Numbered from the stretch's first letter, positions 1 to 5,451 are shown. The stretch: 7,767 nucleotides of DNA from Hyphomicrobiaceae bacterium (GCA_020442235.1 JAGRKQ010000051.1:1926-9692), one strand, 5' to 3'. Notes: generated from the sequence alone by a model not told the origin. Numbers and translations are program-made.

Positions 1-425
1 GTGCCGATGCCGTTGGTGCCCTCGCGGCGCTCGCTCCAGTCCGCGCCCTGCACGAGCCCCGTTCCGGTGAAATAGGCGCGATCCCCGGCGCGCACGCGCT
101 CTTCCAGGATCAGCCCTGCGGCATCGGTCAGAAGCACCGTGCAGCCCGCCTCGCCGGCGGCACGGGCAAGCCGGTCGAGGATCGGCGCGGCAACACTGAG
201 CAAACGCCCGGAAGCCTCGCGCCGCGCCCGGATGGTCGCCTGCTCCAGCCGCATGCAATCGGCGCCGGTTGCCGGATCGATCCTGTGATTGATCAGCGAA
301 CGGCGCCAGGAAGCGGCAAAAGGATCCTGTCCGCTGACGGCCTTCGCCTCGGCGACGGCGCGCACGCGGTCCGCATGATCATGGGCGTTCGGGTCGCGGG
401 CGACCGGTGCCTTCCCGGTGAACAA
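1..425 (-). CDS. AcoR-type sigma-54-dependent transcriptional activator, N-terminal part (cut by window edge)
   Basis: Only the first 141 or so residues are present; the gene continues past position 1. The reading frame is open across the segment. It contains a SWRRS block near residue 44, then a GAF-like sensory region (SVAAPILDRLARAAGEAGC, TDAAGLILEE), and reaches WSERREGTNGIG at the edge. In the acetoin-regulator AcoR family this W-x-E...GTNGIGT block marks the sensory domain that precedes an AAA+ domain and a Fis-type helix-turn-helix. Those domains would lie outside the window and are inferred. Such proteins activate sigma-54 promoters, often for catabolism of acetoin, alcohols or aromatics; the inducer here is unknown. 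No ATG lies in frame near the expected N-terminus. A TTG at 423-425 is preceded by GGGAGG (complement of 435-440) at a 9-nt spacing and is the best start, but uncertain. rpoN lies in the same window. Confidence 0.75.
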   Translation of the reverse strand, partial: MFTGKAPVARDPNAHDHADRVRAVAEAKAVSGQDPFAASWRRSLINHRIDPATGADCMRLEQATIRARREASGRLLSVAAPILDRLARAAGEAGCTVLLTDAAGLILEERVRAGDRAYFTGTGLVQGADWSERREGTNGIG

Positions 426-548
426 AGCCAAAAGCCTCCCTGCTTTCCGGCTTGCATGAACAGCGCTCTTGCGGCGCCTGTGTCCCCTGAAGATACGCCA
501 GAACCGGAAAAGGGCAAATCCGGCCTTCGACGGGGATGGAATGATCCC

Positions 549-585
549 GGTCCGGATTCCCGCGAACCAAGGGCGGGCATGACAG
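549..585 (+). repeat. Palindromic dispersed-repeat arm A
   Basis: This stretch reads as a small hairpin. CCCGC (559-563) pairs with GCGGG (573-577) across a 9-nt loop, and the stem extends through a mismatch to AT (556-557) / AT (579-580). It is followed by CATGACAGAG. Conceptual translation on the plus strand gives DSREPRAGMTE, resembling the DSR-x-x-GMT/GND peptides produced by common dispersed palindromic elements of rhizobia. An inverted, diverged relative lies at 666-705. It sits in the gap between the AcoR-type and HxlR genes, where I see no convincing gene. Family identity is from memory and was not searched. Confidence 0.5.
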
Positions 586-601
586 AGTTTCCCAATGGTC
601 C

Positions 602-647
602 CAAATCTTGCGCCTCGCTCACGGGTGTTCGCTCAACGTGCGATTTG
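602..647. repeat. Imperfect inverted repeat between repeat arms A and B
   Basis: CAAATC (602-607) and GATTTG (642-647) are perfect inverted 6-mers, flanked inward by partly complementary GC-rich bases. They lie between the two repeat arms, so the whole 549-705 block could be one larger decayed palindromic element. It could also act as a weak transcription-termination or spacer structure downstream of the minus-strand HxlR gene. There is no T-run to support an intrinsic terminator. The rest of 426-667 shows nothing else I can support. Confidence 0.3.
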
Positions 648-665
648 TGACGCCCCCCTCTCATC

Positions 666-705
666 CGTCATTCCCGGGCCTGACCTGAAAATCCAGGAAG
701 ACTTT
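666..705 (-). repeat. Palindromic dispersed-repeat arm B, overlapping the end of the HxlR gene
   Basis: The plus strand shows CGTCATTCCCGGGCCTGACC followed by TGAAAATCCAGG. This closely resembles the widespread element in which CGTCATTCCCGGGC is followed by the matching palindromic half and ATCCAGG. The second half is decayed (CCTGAAAA instead of a clean CCGGGAA complement). Read on the minus strand in a shadow frame it gives FLDFQVRPGND, a typical peptide of these repeats. It is inverted relative to arm A at 549-585. It supplies the last dozen codons and the stop codon of the HxlR-family gene. Confidence 0.5.
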
Positions 706-1366
706 CCGGCAGCGGGAACAGCGCGCGCATCGGTGCGATGAGCGCCGTATCGCCCTTTGCCGTGACCAACCCTTCGGCCTCCAGCGCTTGCAGCGGCACG
801 CCGCCATAGATGAGGGCGGCAAAACTGCGTGCCGCGCCTTGCAGACAAAGCTCGGCTGCTTCTGCCGCACCATGGCCGATGACAAAGCCTTCTTGCGGAT
901 CGAAGCGCGCCAGGAAGGCCTCGCCCGCCACCACGAAGCCGACGTTGAAGCCGTGCGGCAGGGCAGAGAGCGCCGCGCCATCGATCATGGTGCGCAGGCT
1001 CATCACGAAAGAGGCGGTCGAGAAAGACTGCGTCTTGTCGTGCAGGGGTGAAAGCACCCCCCAGCGCCCCAGCGCCTGGAAGACCGGCTCGGACGCATAG
1101 CCCCAGGCGGTGAGTTCATAGGCCTTCACCCGCGCCGGGGGCGGCAGTTCGATCTGGCAGGCAACCCCCAGCGCGACGAGCCGCTCCAGACGCTGTGTCA
1201 GGATGTTGGCGCTGATGCCGGGAAGGTTTGCCTTGATGTCGGAAAACCGCCGCGGGCCCAGCATCATTTCGCGCATGACCAGAAGCGTCCACCGCTCGCC
1301 GACAAGGTCAAGCGCATGGGCAGCAGCGCAGGCATCGGCGTAACGCAGGGGCGGGGCTTCGGGCAT
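668..1366 (-). CDS. HxlR-family winged-helix transcriptional regulator with C-terminal SCP2-like domain
   Basis: The 232-residue protein opens with an HxlR winged helix-turn-helix at about residues 13-100. Visible are ALDLVGERWTLLVMREMMLGPRRFSDI, the recognition region ISANILTQRLERLVALGV, and the wing ending YELTAWG. A cysteine at residue 13 sits where several HxlR proteins carry the redox- or electrophile-sensing cysteine (YodB-like); that role here is inference. Residues about 115-222 (MIDGAALSAL to LFPLPESL) resemble the SCP2/sterol-carrier-like domain found on longer HxlR proteins, possibly a ligand pocket. The gene is divergent from the VOC-DUF1428-PhnB cassette across a 102-nt AT-rich gap, so it is a likely repressor of that cassette and of itself. 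The ATG at 1364-1366 lacks a clear Shine-Dalgarno sequence, but no better start exists before the domain. The final residues (GFSGQARE) come from repeat arm B, so the C-terminus may be non-native. Confidence 0.88.
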   Translation of the reverse strand: MPEAPPLRYADACAAAHALDLVGERWTLLVMREMMLGPRRFSDIKANLPGISANILTQRLERLVALGVACQIELPPPARVKAYELTAWGYASEPVFQALGRWGVLSPLHDKTQSFSTASFVMSLRTMIDGAALSALPHGFNVGFVVAGEAFLARFDPQEGFVIGHGAAEAAELCLQGAARSFAALIYGGVPLQALEAEGLVTAKGDTALIAPMRALFPLPESLPGFSGQARE

Positions 1367-1378
1367 TCAGGACTCACT

Positions 1379-1399
1379 TTAGTTATTTTTTTTAACTTA
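1379..1399. promoter_or_regulatory. Candidate HxlR operator in the divergent promoter region
   Basis: The 1367-1468 gap is far more AT-rich than its surroundings. TTAGTTA (1379-1385) and TAACTTA (1393-1399) form an inverted repeat matching at 6 of 7 positions around a 7-nt T-rich spacer, with half-sites 14 bp apart centre to centre. HxlR dimers bind AT-rich dyads of this sort in their own divergent promoters. No reliable -10/-35 pair is claimed. The VOC gene's ribosome binding site is probably AAGGG (1456-1460), with AGGAG (1450-1454) slightly further upstream. Confidence 0.45.
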
Positions 1400-1468
1400 T
1401 CACTTGCTTTTCAAAACCGCCAGAGTCACCCTGCCGTCGACACGAGGTCAGGAGCAAGGGCACCGTCG

Positions 1469-1879
1469 ATGCAGTTCTTTCTCAATCTTCCGGTTCGCGA
1501 TCTGACGCGATCGACGGCATTTTACGAGGCGATCGGCGCGGTGCGCCAGCCCGGCTTTTCCGATGACACCGCCGCCTGCATGCGTTTTTCCGAGACCTTT
1601 TCCGTCATGCTGCTCATCCATGACCGCTTCCAGGGGTTCTCGCAGCGTCCCATCGGCGATGCGCAGACAAGCTGTGCCGCGCTCTACTGCCTGATAGTGG
1701 CGGAGCGGGCCACAATCGAGCGGATGGTCGATGCGGCGGCCCGGAACGGCGGCCTGGCCGAACCAACCCCGGCGCAGGATCACGGCTTCATGGCCATGAA
1801 GAGCCTCGCCGATCCCGACGGTCATATTTTCGAGATCGGCTGGATGGACCCGGCCGCCGTCCCGCCGCATGCGGGCTGA
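1469..1879 (+). CDS. VOC family (glyoxalase/bleomycin-resistance fold) protein
   Basis: The 136-residue protein has the two beta-alpha-beta-beta-beta modules of the vicinal oxygen chelate fold. The first begins MQFFLNLPVRDLTRSTAFYEAIG, followed by FSDDTAACM and VMLLIHDRF (about residues 1-55). The second carries QDHGFM (103-108) and ends DPDGHIFEIGWMDP (115-128), with E122 in the usual metal-ligand position. The opening resembles a widespread single-domain group annotated as lactoylglutathione-lyase-like, but the first-strand ligand is Asn rather than His or Gln, so glyoxalase I activity should not be assumed. The ATG at 1469 is chosen because homologues start MQ-x-F-x-NLPV; upstream in-frame sequence lies in the promoter gap. 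It is first in a three-gene cassette, 24 nt ahead of the DUF1428 gene. Substrate unknown. Confidence 0.88.
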   Translation: MQFFLNLPVRDLTRSTAFYEAIGAVRQPGFSDDTAACMRFSETFSVMLLIHDRFQGFSQRPIGDAQTSCAALYCLIVAERATIERMVDAAARNGGLAEPTPAQDHGFMAMKSLADPDGHIFEIGWMDPAAVPPHAG

Positions 1880-1903
1880 AACGAGACAAACAGGGAGGGC
1901 ATT

Positions 1904-2257
1904 ATGGCCTATATCGACGGATGCGTGATGCCGGTGCCGGTTGCCAACAAGGAGGCGTTCATCGCCCATGCGCACGTCTTTCGCGCGGTTGCGCTGAAAC
2001 ACGGCGCCGAGGCGACGATGGAATGCTGGGCGGACGATGTGAAGGAAGGCGTCGTGACGTCGCTGCCCAAGGCCGTCGACCTTCAGGACGGTGAGGCGGT
2101 GGTGTTCTCCTGGATTGTCTGGCCCTCCAAGGAAGCGCGCGACGAAGGCTGGGCGAAGGTTATGGACGACGCGGCCTTTGCCGATGGCAACAATCCGATG
2201 CCCTTCGACGGCAAGCGGATGATCTTCGGCGGCTTCAACGCCCTCGATCTGGGATGA
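1904..2257 (+). CDS. DUF1428 (YbaA-like) family protein
   Basis: The 117-residue protein carries family hallmarks end to end: MAYIDGCVMPVPVANKEAF at the start, the central CWADDVKEGVVTS, FSWIVWPSKEARDEGW, and the near-invariant MPFDGKRMIFGGF (about residues 99-111). Length is typical of the family, which adopts a ferredoxin-like (dimeric alpha-beta barrel) fold and has no established biochemical function. A GGGAGGG ribosome binding site sits about 6 nt before the ATG. It lies between two VOC genes in the cassette opposite an HxlR regulator; DUF1428, VOC and PhnB-type genes often occur together, which suggests a shared small-molecule stress or detoxification context. Confidence 0.92.
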   Translation: MAYIDGCVMPVPVANKEAFIAHAHVFRAVALKHGAEATMECWADDVKEGVVTSLPKAVDLQDGEAVVFSWIVWPSKEARDEGWAKVMDDAAFADGNNPMPFDGKRMIFGGFNALDLG

Positions 2258-2263
2258 AGCGCC

Positions 2264-2749
2264 ATGACGAAGGGCTTTCCCAAACCCTGCGTTTCCACCT
2301 GCCTGTGGTTTGAACAGGACGCCGATGCGGCGGTCCGCTTCTACACCGGGCTGGTGCCCGGATCGGCGATCACGGGACGGCAGGTGATCCCGATCGACAC
2401 GCCATCCGGCCCGGCGGGATCGTGCTATCTCGTCTTCTTCCATCTCGCGGGCGTGCCCTATCAGGCTCTTTGCGCCGGGCCCTATCAGAAGCCGAGCGAA
2501 GCCTATTCGATCGTGCTGGCCGTCGAGACGCAGGACGAGATCGACCACTACTGGAACGCGCTCACCGCCGATGGCGGGGCGGGCGGCCCCTGCGGCTGGC
2601 TGAAGGATCGCTGGGGCGTTTCCTGGCAGGTCGTGCCCGCCGGCCTCGACGCCATTCTCTATGGCAGCGATACGGATAAGGCGAAGCGCGCGATGCAGGC
2701 GCTGATGACGATGGGCAAGCTCGATATCGCCGCCCTGAAGAACGCCTAG
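2264..2749 (+). CDS. PhnB-type VOC protein (3-dmu-9_3-mt domain)
   Basis: The 161-residue protein matches the VOC subgroup carrying the domain labelled 3-demethylubiquinone-9 3-methyltransferase. Landmarks are CLWFEQDADAAVRFYTGLVPGS at the start, the QALCAGP block near residue 67, DEIDHYWNALTADGG (91-105), and the signature CGWLKDRWGVSWQVVP (110-125). Members are often annotated PhnB-like, but the methyltransferase name is historical and no methyltransferase motif is visible. The tail KAKRAMQALMTMGKLDIAAL is also typical. The ATG lies 6 nt after the DUF1428 stop, so translation is probably coupled. The stop codon overlaps the stop of the convergent membrane-protein gene within a CTAG at 2746-2749. 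Substrate unknown. Confidence 0.9.
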   Translation: MTKGFPKPCVSTCLWFEQDADAAVRFYTGLVPGSAITGRQVIPIDTPSGPAGSCYLVFFHLAGVPYQALCAGPYQKPSEAYSIVLAVETQDEIDHYWNALTADGGAGGPCGWLKDRWGVSWQVVPAGLDAILYGSDTDKAKRAMQALMTMGKLDIAALKNA

Positions 2750-3318
2750 CCCGGAATGCCGACAAGACCGATGGCGAGCCGCAAGGCGAGAAGCAGGATG
2801 ACAAGGCCGGCACTGAGAAAGGCCAGCCGCAGCATGCGAAACTTCTTCAACAGGATGCCGGCCTGGGCCTGATTGCTGAGGGCCATCGACATCACCAGCT
2901 GCGAGGCCTCGCTGGTGCGCATGAAATCGGCATAGTCCTCCGCCGGTACGGTTTCGGCGAGAGACGGCCAGGAAAACCGATCGCTGACATACATCGCCTG
3001 CCGCGTGGCCTTGTCCGGATAGCGCGGCAGGATGGCGAGAATGGCGCTGAGGAGGCACAGGGCGCTGACGGCAAGCACCGCCCCGGTCAGGGGATCGTCC
3101 AAGGGCGTGTCGAAGGTTCCGCGTGCGGCGACGATGCCGATCACCGCCATCAGGATACCGGCCTTGGCGTCGGCAAAGCGCACCTGGGCGGCCAGCGTCT
3201 GGCTCTGCACCGCCAGATACTGAATGCGCATGCGACTGACATAATCGGTTGAAAGACCCTCGGCGCTGTCGACGGGAAGGCTCAGATCAAGGTCATCGAG
3301 CGGCTTTCTGCCCGTCAT
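2746..3318 (-). CDS. PycTM-like (DUF5706-type, Pycsar effector-like) membrane protein
   Basis: The 190-residue protein has three hydrophobic segments, at about residues 53-66, 78-98 and 164-187. Features shared with the PycTM effector domain are ADAKAGILMAVIGI at the first helix, a second helix ending in LPRYPDK, a loop with an acidic EDYADF segment, and a helix carrying NQAQAGILLKKFRMLRLAF directly before the last membrane segment. In Pycsar systems a cyclic pyrimidine nucleotide made by PycC activates PycTM to disrupt the inner membrane. No PycC-like cyclase lies in the window, so this is an orphan effector-like protein; a defence role is inference. The ATG at 3316-3318 overlaps the end of the upstream oxygenase gene by 26 nt and has purine-rich GGAGGAGGGG about 10 nt upstream. 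Longer forms of this frame run antisense-like through the oxygenase gene and are unlikely. Confidence 0.72.
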   Translation of the reverse strand: MTGRKPLDDLDLSLPVDSAEGLSTDYVSRMRIQYLAVQSQTLAAQVRFADAKAGILMAVIGIVAARGTFDTPLDDPLTGAVLAVSALCLLSAILAILPRYPDKATRQAMYVSDRFSWPSLAETVPAEDYADFMRTSEASQLVMSMALSNQAQAGILLKKFRMLRLAFLSAGLVILLLALRLAIGLVGIPG

Positions 3319-4435
3319 CCCCTTCCATCCCCTCCTCCGGGGCCGAACGCCGGTAGCTCCCGATCGAGGGATCGAGATGCCCCGCATTGGCCTCGCGCAG
3401 TTCCGCTGCCGCCTCGTCGTAAAGGAAGGGCAGGAAAGCGTAGCGCTTGCCCGAGGCAATCGGTAGCGCCTCGTGCAACATCGAACAAGAGAAGACCAGC
3501 GCCCCGCCCGTCGGTGGGCTGTAGACGCGGCTGCCATATTCGGGAAAGCGCACGCCGCCGCCGGTGAAGGCCCCGGCATCGAGGTGGATGGAAACCGCAA
3601 AGCGCCGATGGGCCGTGCCGCGCGTGGTGTTGTCGCGATGGGCGTTGAAATAGCCGCCTGTTTCGGCGTCGTAGCAGGCGACGAGGTAACGCTCCATGCG
3701 CGTCGCCTCGAACTGGAAGGCCTTCTTCAGCTCCGGCAGAAGGCGCCAGAAAATGCGCTTCATCGCCGCCAAGCGCAGCGCCGCATCGTCGATCTCGCAA
3801 TCGAATCGCTTCTTGGAACGCTCGTCCTGCTCCACAAGGGTGACACCGCCGCGCTCGCGGGTGACGCCGGAGGCCATGCCGCCGCGGGCCTGGTAATAGT
3901 CGATCAGCGTCTTGCAGAATTCCGGCTCGAAGACACGCGGCACTGTCAGCACCGGTGCCAGAAGCGGCACGCCGGCATGGGTATCGGGCGTGCCCAATCG
4001 CGCGAACAACTGGATCGCCTGCACCGCGTCGCCCGGCCGGAACACGGCCAGCACGCGAAAGCCGGGGTCGATGACGAAAACGGCGCCATCCTCCACCGGA
4101 ATGCCCATGGCGCGATAGGCGATTTCCTCCTCGTCGAAGAGCGTGACGAAGCGGGCCTGCAAGGCCTTGATGCGGGGCGTCATCGCGGCTTCGAAGGCTG
4201 CGGGCGTCACCAGCGTCAGGATGCGCTCTTCCAGCTTGAAAAGAGGGGATGCCTTTTCCACCGCATCGAGCAGCGCGCCGCGCGCCGTCTCGTCTTTCGG
4301 CAAAAGCGTCAGGAGCATCCAGCGGCCGGCAAGCGAACCGAGCGCGAAACGCGGATTGGCCGGCGTTTTGAGATGCAACAGGGGAACGGGCTCGCCGAAG
4401 GCAAGCGGGTGCTCAAGACAAGCATGCAGGGTCAT
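3293..4435 (-). CDS. 2-oxoglutarate/Fe(II) dioxygenase with cysteine-less peroxiredoxin-like N-terminal domain
   Basis: The 380-residue protein has two parts. Residues about 8-150 look like a thioredoxin-fold redoxin/peroxiredoxin module (LKTPANPRFALGSLAGRWM, FVTLFDEEEIAYRAMGI, VFVIDPGFRVLAVF). No cysteine occupies the peroxidatic position after LLTLLPKDE. Residues about 165-340 are a prolyl-4-hydroxylase-like 2OG-Fe(II) domain: iron ligands H266 and D268 (HRD) and H321 (MLHEALP), with R331 (SGKRYAF) as the likely 2-oxoglutarate ligand. The catalytic set is complete, so it should be an active oxygenase; substrate unknown. The ATG at 4433-4435 is chosen because the protein then begins just before the redoxin fold. 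An in-frame ATG 41 codons upstream would add low-complexity, unconserved-looking residues. No strong Shine-Dalgarno sequence is visible at either. It is followed, with a 26-nt overlap, by the PycTM-like gene. Confidence 0.85.
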   Translation of the reverse strand: MTLHACLEHPLAFGEPVPLLHLKTPANPRFALGSLAGRWMLLTLLPKDETARGALLDAVEKASPLFKLEERILTLVTPAAFEAAMTPRIKALQARFVTLFDEEEIAYRAMGIPVEDGAVFVIDPGFRVLAVFRPGDAVQAIQLFARLGTPDTHAGVPLLAPVLTVPRVFEPEFCKTLIDYYQARGGMASGVTRERGGVTLVEQDERSKKRFDCEIDDAALRLAAMKRIFWRLLPELKKAFQFEATRMERYLVACYDAETGGYFNAHRDNTTRGTAHRRFAVSIHLDAGAFTGGGVRFPEYGSRVYSPPTGGALVFSCSMLHEALPIASGKRYAFLPFLYDEAAAELREANAGHLDPSIGSYRRSAPEEGMEGDDGQKAAR

Positions 4436-4531
4436 TTGGGAGAACCGGAAAAACGGAACACGGCTCACGCTAGGCCGACATGGTAAACACGGTGCTAACG
4501 GCCCCTTGCCATGGCGCTTATGGACGGCGCT

Positions 4532-4560
4532 GTTGAATGCCGCTGCCGCCATCGCCATAT
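4532..4560 (+). promoter_or_regulatory. RpoH (sigma-32)-type promoter for the small heat-shock gene
   Basis: GTTGAA (4532-4537) and CCATAT (4555-4560) are separated by exactly 17 nt. The alphaproteobacterial heat-shock sigma consensus, as I recall it, is about CTTGAA - 17/18 nt - CCATnT, so only the first base of the -35 element differs. It points at the Hsp20 gene. It predicts a transcript start near 4566-4568 and a leader of about 96 nt. Not confirmed by any start-site data. Confidence 0.65.
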
Positions 4561-4566
4561 GATCGT

Positions 4567-4662
4567 CATGCCGGGTGCCTGCATATGGGCCCGGCAGAGG
4601 TGAACCCTTGAACGTGAACCGCTTGGCGGTGCCGCATCTGCGGGCTGCGGGAGGCTTTGACG
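4567..4662 (+). promoter_or_regulatory. Hairpin-rich leader of the Hsp20 gene, candidate ROSE-like RNA thermometer
   Basis: Starting at the predicted transcript start, the leader contains a first hairpin TGCCGGG (4569-4575) / CCCGGCA (4590-4596) and a second ACCGC (4618-4622) / GCGGT (4626-4630). A third segment, CCGCA (4632-4636), can pair with TGCGG at 4639-4643 (a 4-bp core because of loop size) or with TGCGG at 4646-4650 (5 bp, 9-nt loop). The second choice overlaps the Shine-Dalgarno GGGAGG (4649-4654). ROSE elements of rhizobial small heat-shock genes have this general layout. The classical ROSE U-U/C-G-C-U motif is not clearly present, and no folding energy was computed. Confidence 0.4.
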
Positions 4663-5094
4663 ATGACGCGTATCGGATCCTTTTCCTCGCCCTTCCTTCT
4701 CGGCTTCGACGGGCTGGAACGGCTGATGGAACGGGCGGCCAAGACCGCCCATGACGGCTACCCGCCCTACAACATCGAGCGCATTGCCAGCCAGGGCCAG
4801 GGTGCCGAGCTGTTGCGCATCACGCTCGCCGTTGCCGGTTTCCGTCAGGACGAACTCGACATCACTCTGGAGGACAACCAGCTCGTGGTGCGCGGCCGAC
4901 AGGCCGACGACAGCGAAGGCCGCGAGTTCCTGCACCGGGGCATCGCCGCCCGGCAGTTCAGCCGGGCCTTCGTGCTGGCCGACCACATCGAGATCGAGGG
5001 GGCCCATCTCGCCGACGGGCTCCTGTCCATCGACCTGAGGCGCGAGGAACCGCAAAAGCTGGTGCGCAAGGTCGAGATCTCAACCAATCGGTGA
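4663..5094 (+). CDS. Hsp20 / alpha-crystallin family small heat-shock protein (IbpA-like)
   Basis: The 143-residue protein is an ATP-independent holdase expected to bind unfolding proteins as oligomers in the cytoplasm. The short N-terminal arm (SSPFLLGFDGLERLMERAAK) resembles the IbpA-class start. The alpha-crystallin domain spans about residues 34-128: PPYNIERI, ITLAVAGFRQDELDITLEDNQLVVRG, GIAARQFSRAFVLADHIEI, and the closing HLADGLLSIDL. The C-terminus holds a V-E-I (137-139) that may serve as the I-x-I oligomerisation motif. The ATG at 4663 is preceded by GGGAGG at an 8-nt spacing; a TTG two codons upstream is less likely. It is preceded by an RpoH-like promoter and a structured leader and followed by a DUF1150 gene, a pairing common in rhizobia. 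Confidence 0.95.
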   Translation: MTRIGSFSSPFLLGFDGLERLMERAAKTAHDGYPPYNIERIASQGQGAELLRITLAVAGFRQDELDITLEDNQLVVRGRQADDSEGREFLHRGIAARQFSRAFVLADHIEIEGAHLADGLLSIDLRREEPQKLVRKVEISTNR

Positions 5095-5199
5095 GATTTG
5101 GGGCGCAGCCTTGAAGGTGCGTCACCCGAGCCGTCATCGGTCCGGTGCCCGAGGTGGGCGCAGGGTCCGGACGGTCATCCGCTCAGAAGGAGGGATGTC

Positions 5200-5451
5200 A
5201 TGGACGACAGAAAACCCGCATCGGGCCTTCAGGATGAGGGCCCGGCCATCAGCGCCGGCAATCCCGGCTACATGAAGAAGATGCGCTCGGAAGCGCTGGC
5301 CGCGCTCATGCCCGACAGCGAAGTGCCGCCCGGCATCGAGCTTTGGACGCTGTTCGGTTCCGACGGCGAGCCCATCGTGGTTTCGGAAAGCCGCGATGCG
5401 CTGATCGGCCACGCCTTCCAGAACGCGCTGGCGACCGCCAGCCTGCACTGA
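5200..5451 (+). CDS. DUF1150 family protein
   Basis: The 83-residue soluble protein matches the short alphaproteobacterial DUF1150 family, which typically sits beside a small heat-shock gene. The conserved second half reads PPGIELWTLFGSDGEPIVVSESRDALIGHAFQNAL; function is unknown. The ATG at 5200 follows AAGGAGG (5187-5193) with ideal spacing. A nearby ATG at 5195 is out of frame, and a longer in-frame form from about 5098 would read through unconserved sequence. The 105-nt gap after the Hsp20 gene contains an 8-bp direct repeat (GGGCGCAG at 5101-5108 and 5156-5163) but no obvious terminator, so co-transcription with the heat-shock gene is plausible. It ends 44 nt from the convergent ptsN stop, with a hairpin between them. 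Confidence 0.88.
   Translation: MDDRKPASGLQDEGPAISAGNPGYMKKMRSEALAALMPDSEVPPGIELWTLFGSDGEPIVVSESRDALIGHAFQNALATASLH

Noticed and set aside
285..664. Open frames on both strands in the gap between the two regulator genes
   Set aside because: They run through the palindromic repeats and overlap the AcoR-type gene in other frames; the recognisable peptides in them are repeat-derived.
1448..3058. 536-codon open frame on the minus strand
   Set aside because: It lies antisense across three clearly recognised plus-strand genes and part of the PycTM-like gene, with an Arg/His/Gly-rich composition typical of a GC-rich shadow frame and no family resemblance.
2746..4435. A complete Pycsar defence system
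   Set aside because: Only a PycTM-like effector is present; the neighbouring gene is a dioxygenase and no cyclase homologue is seen on either side.
3473..4486. 337-codon open frame on the plus strand
   Set aside because: It is antisense to the oxygenase gene, whose catalytic motifs are intact; the translation is Arg/His/Ala-rich and unrecognisable.
4436..4558. Upstream extension of the oxygenase to the ATG at 4558
   Set aside because: The extra 41 residues are low-complexity and basic, lie in the divergent promoter gap, and overlap the RpoH-like promoter of the Hsp20 gene.
5098..5199. Upstream extension of the DUF1150 protein
   Set aside because: The extra 34 codons look non-coding, and the ATG at 5200 has an ideal AAGGAGG ribosome binding site.
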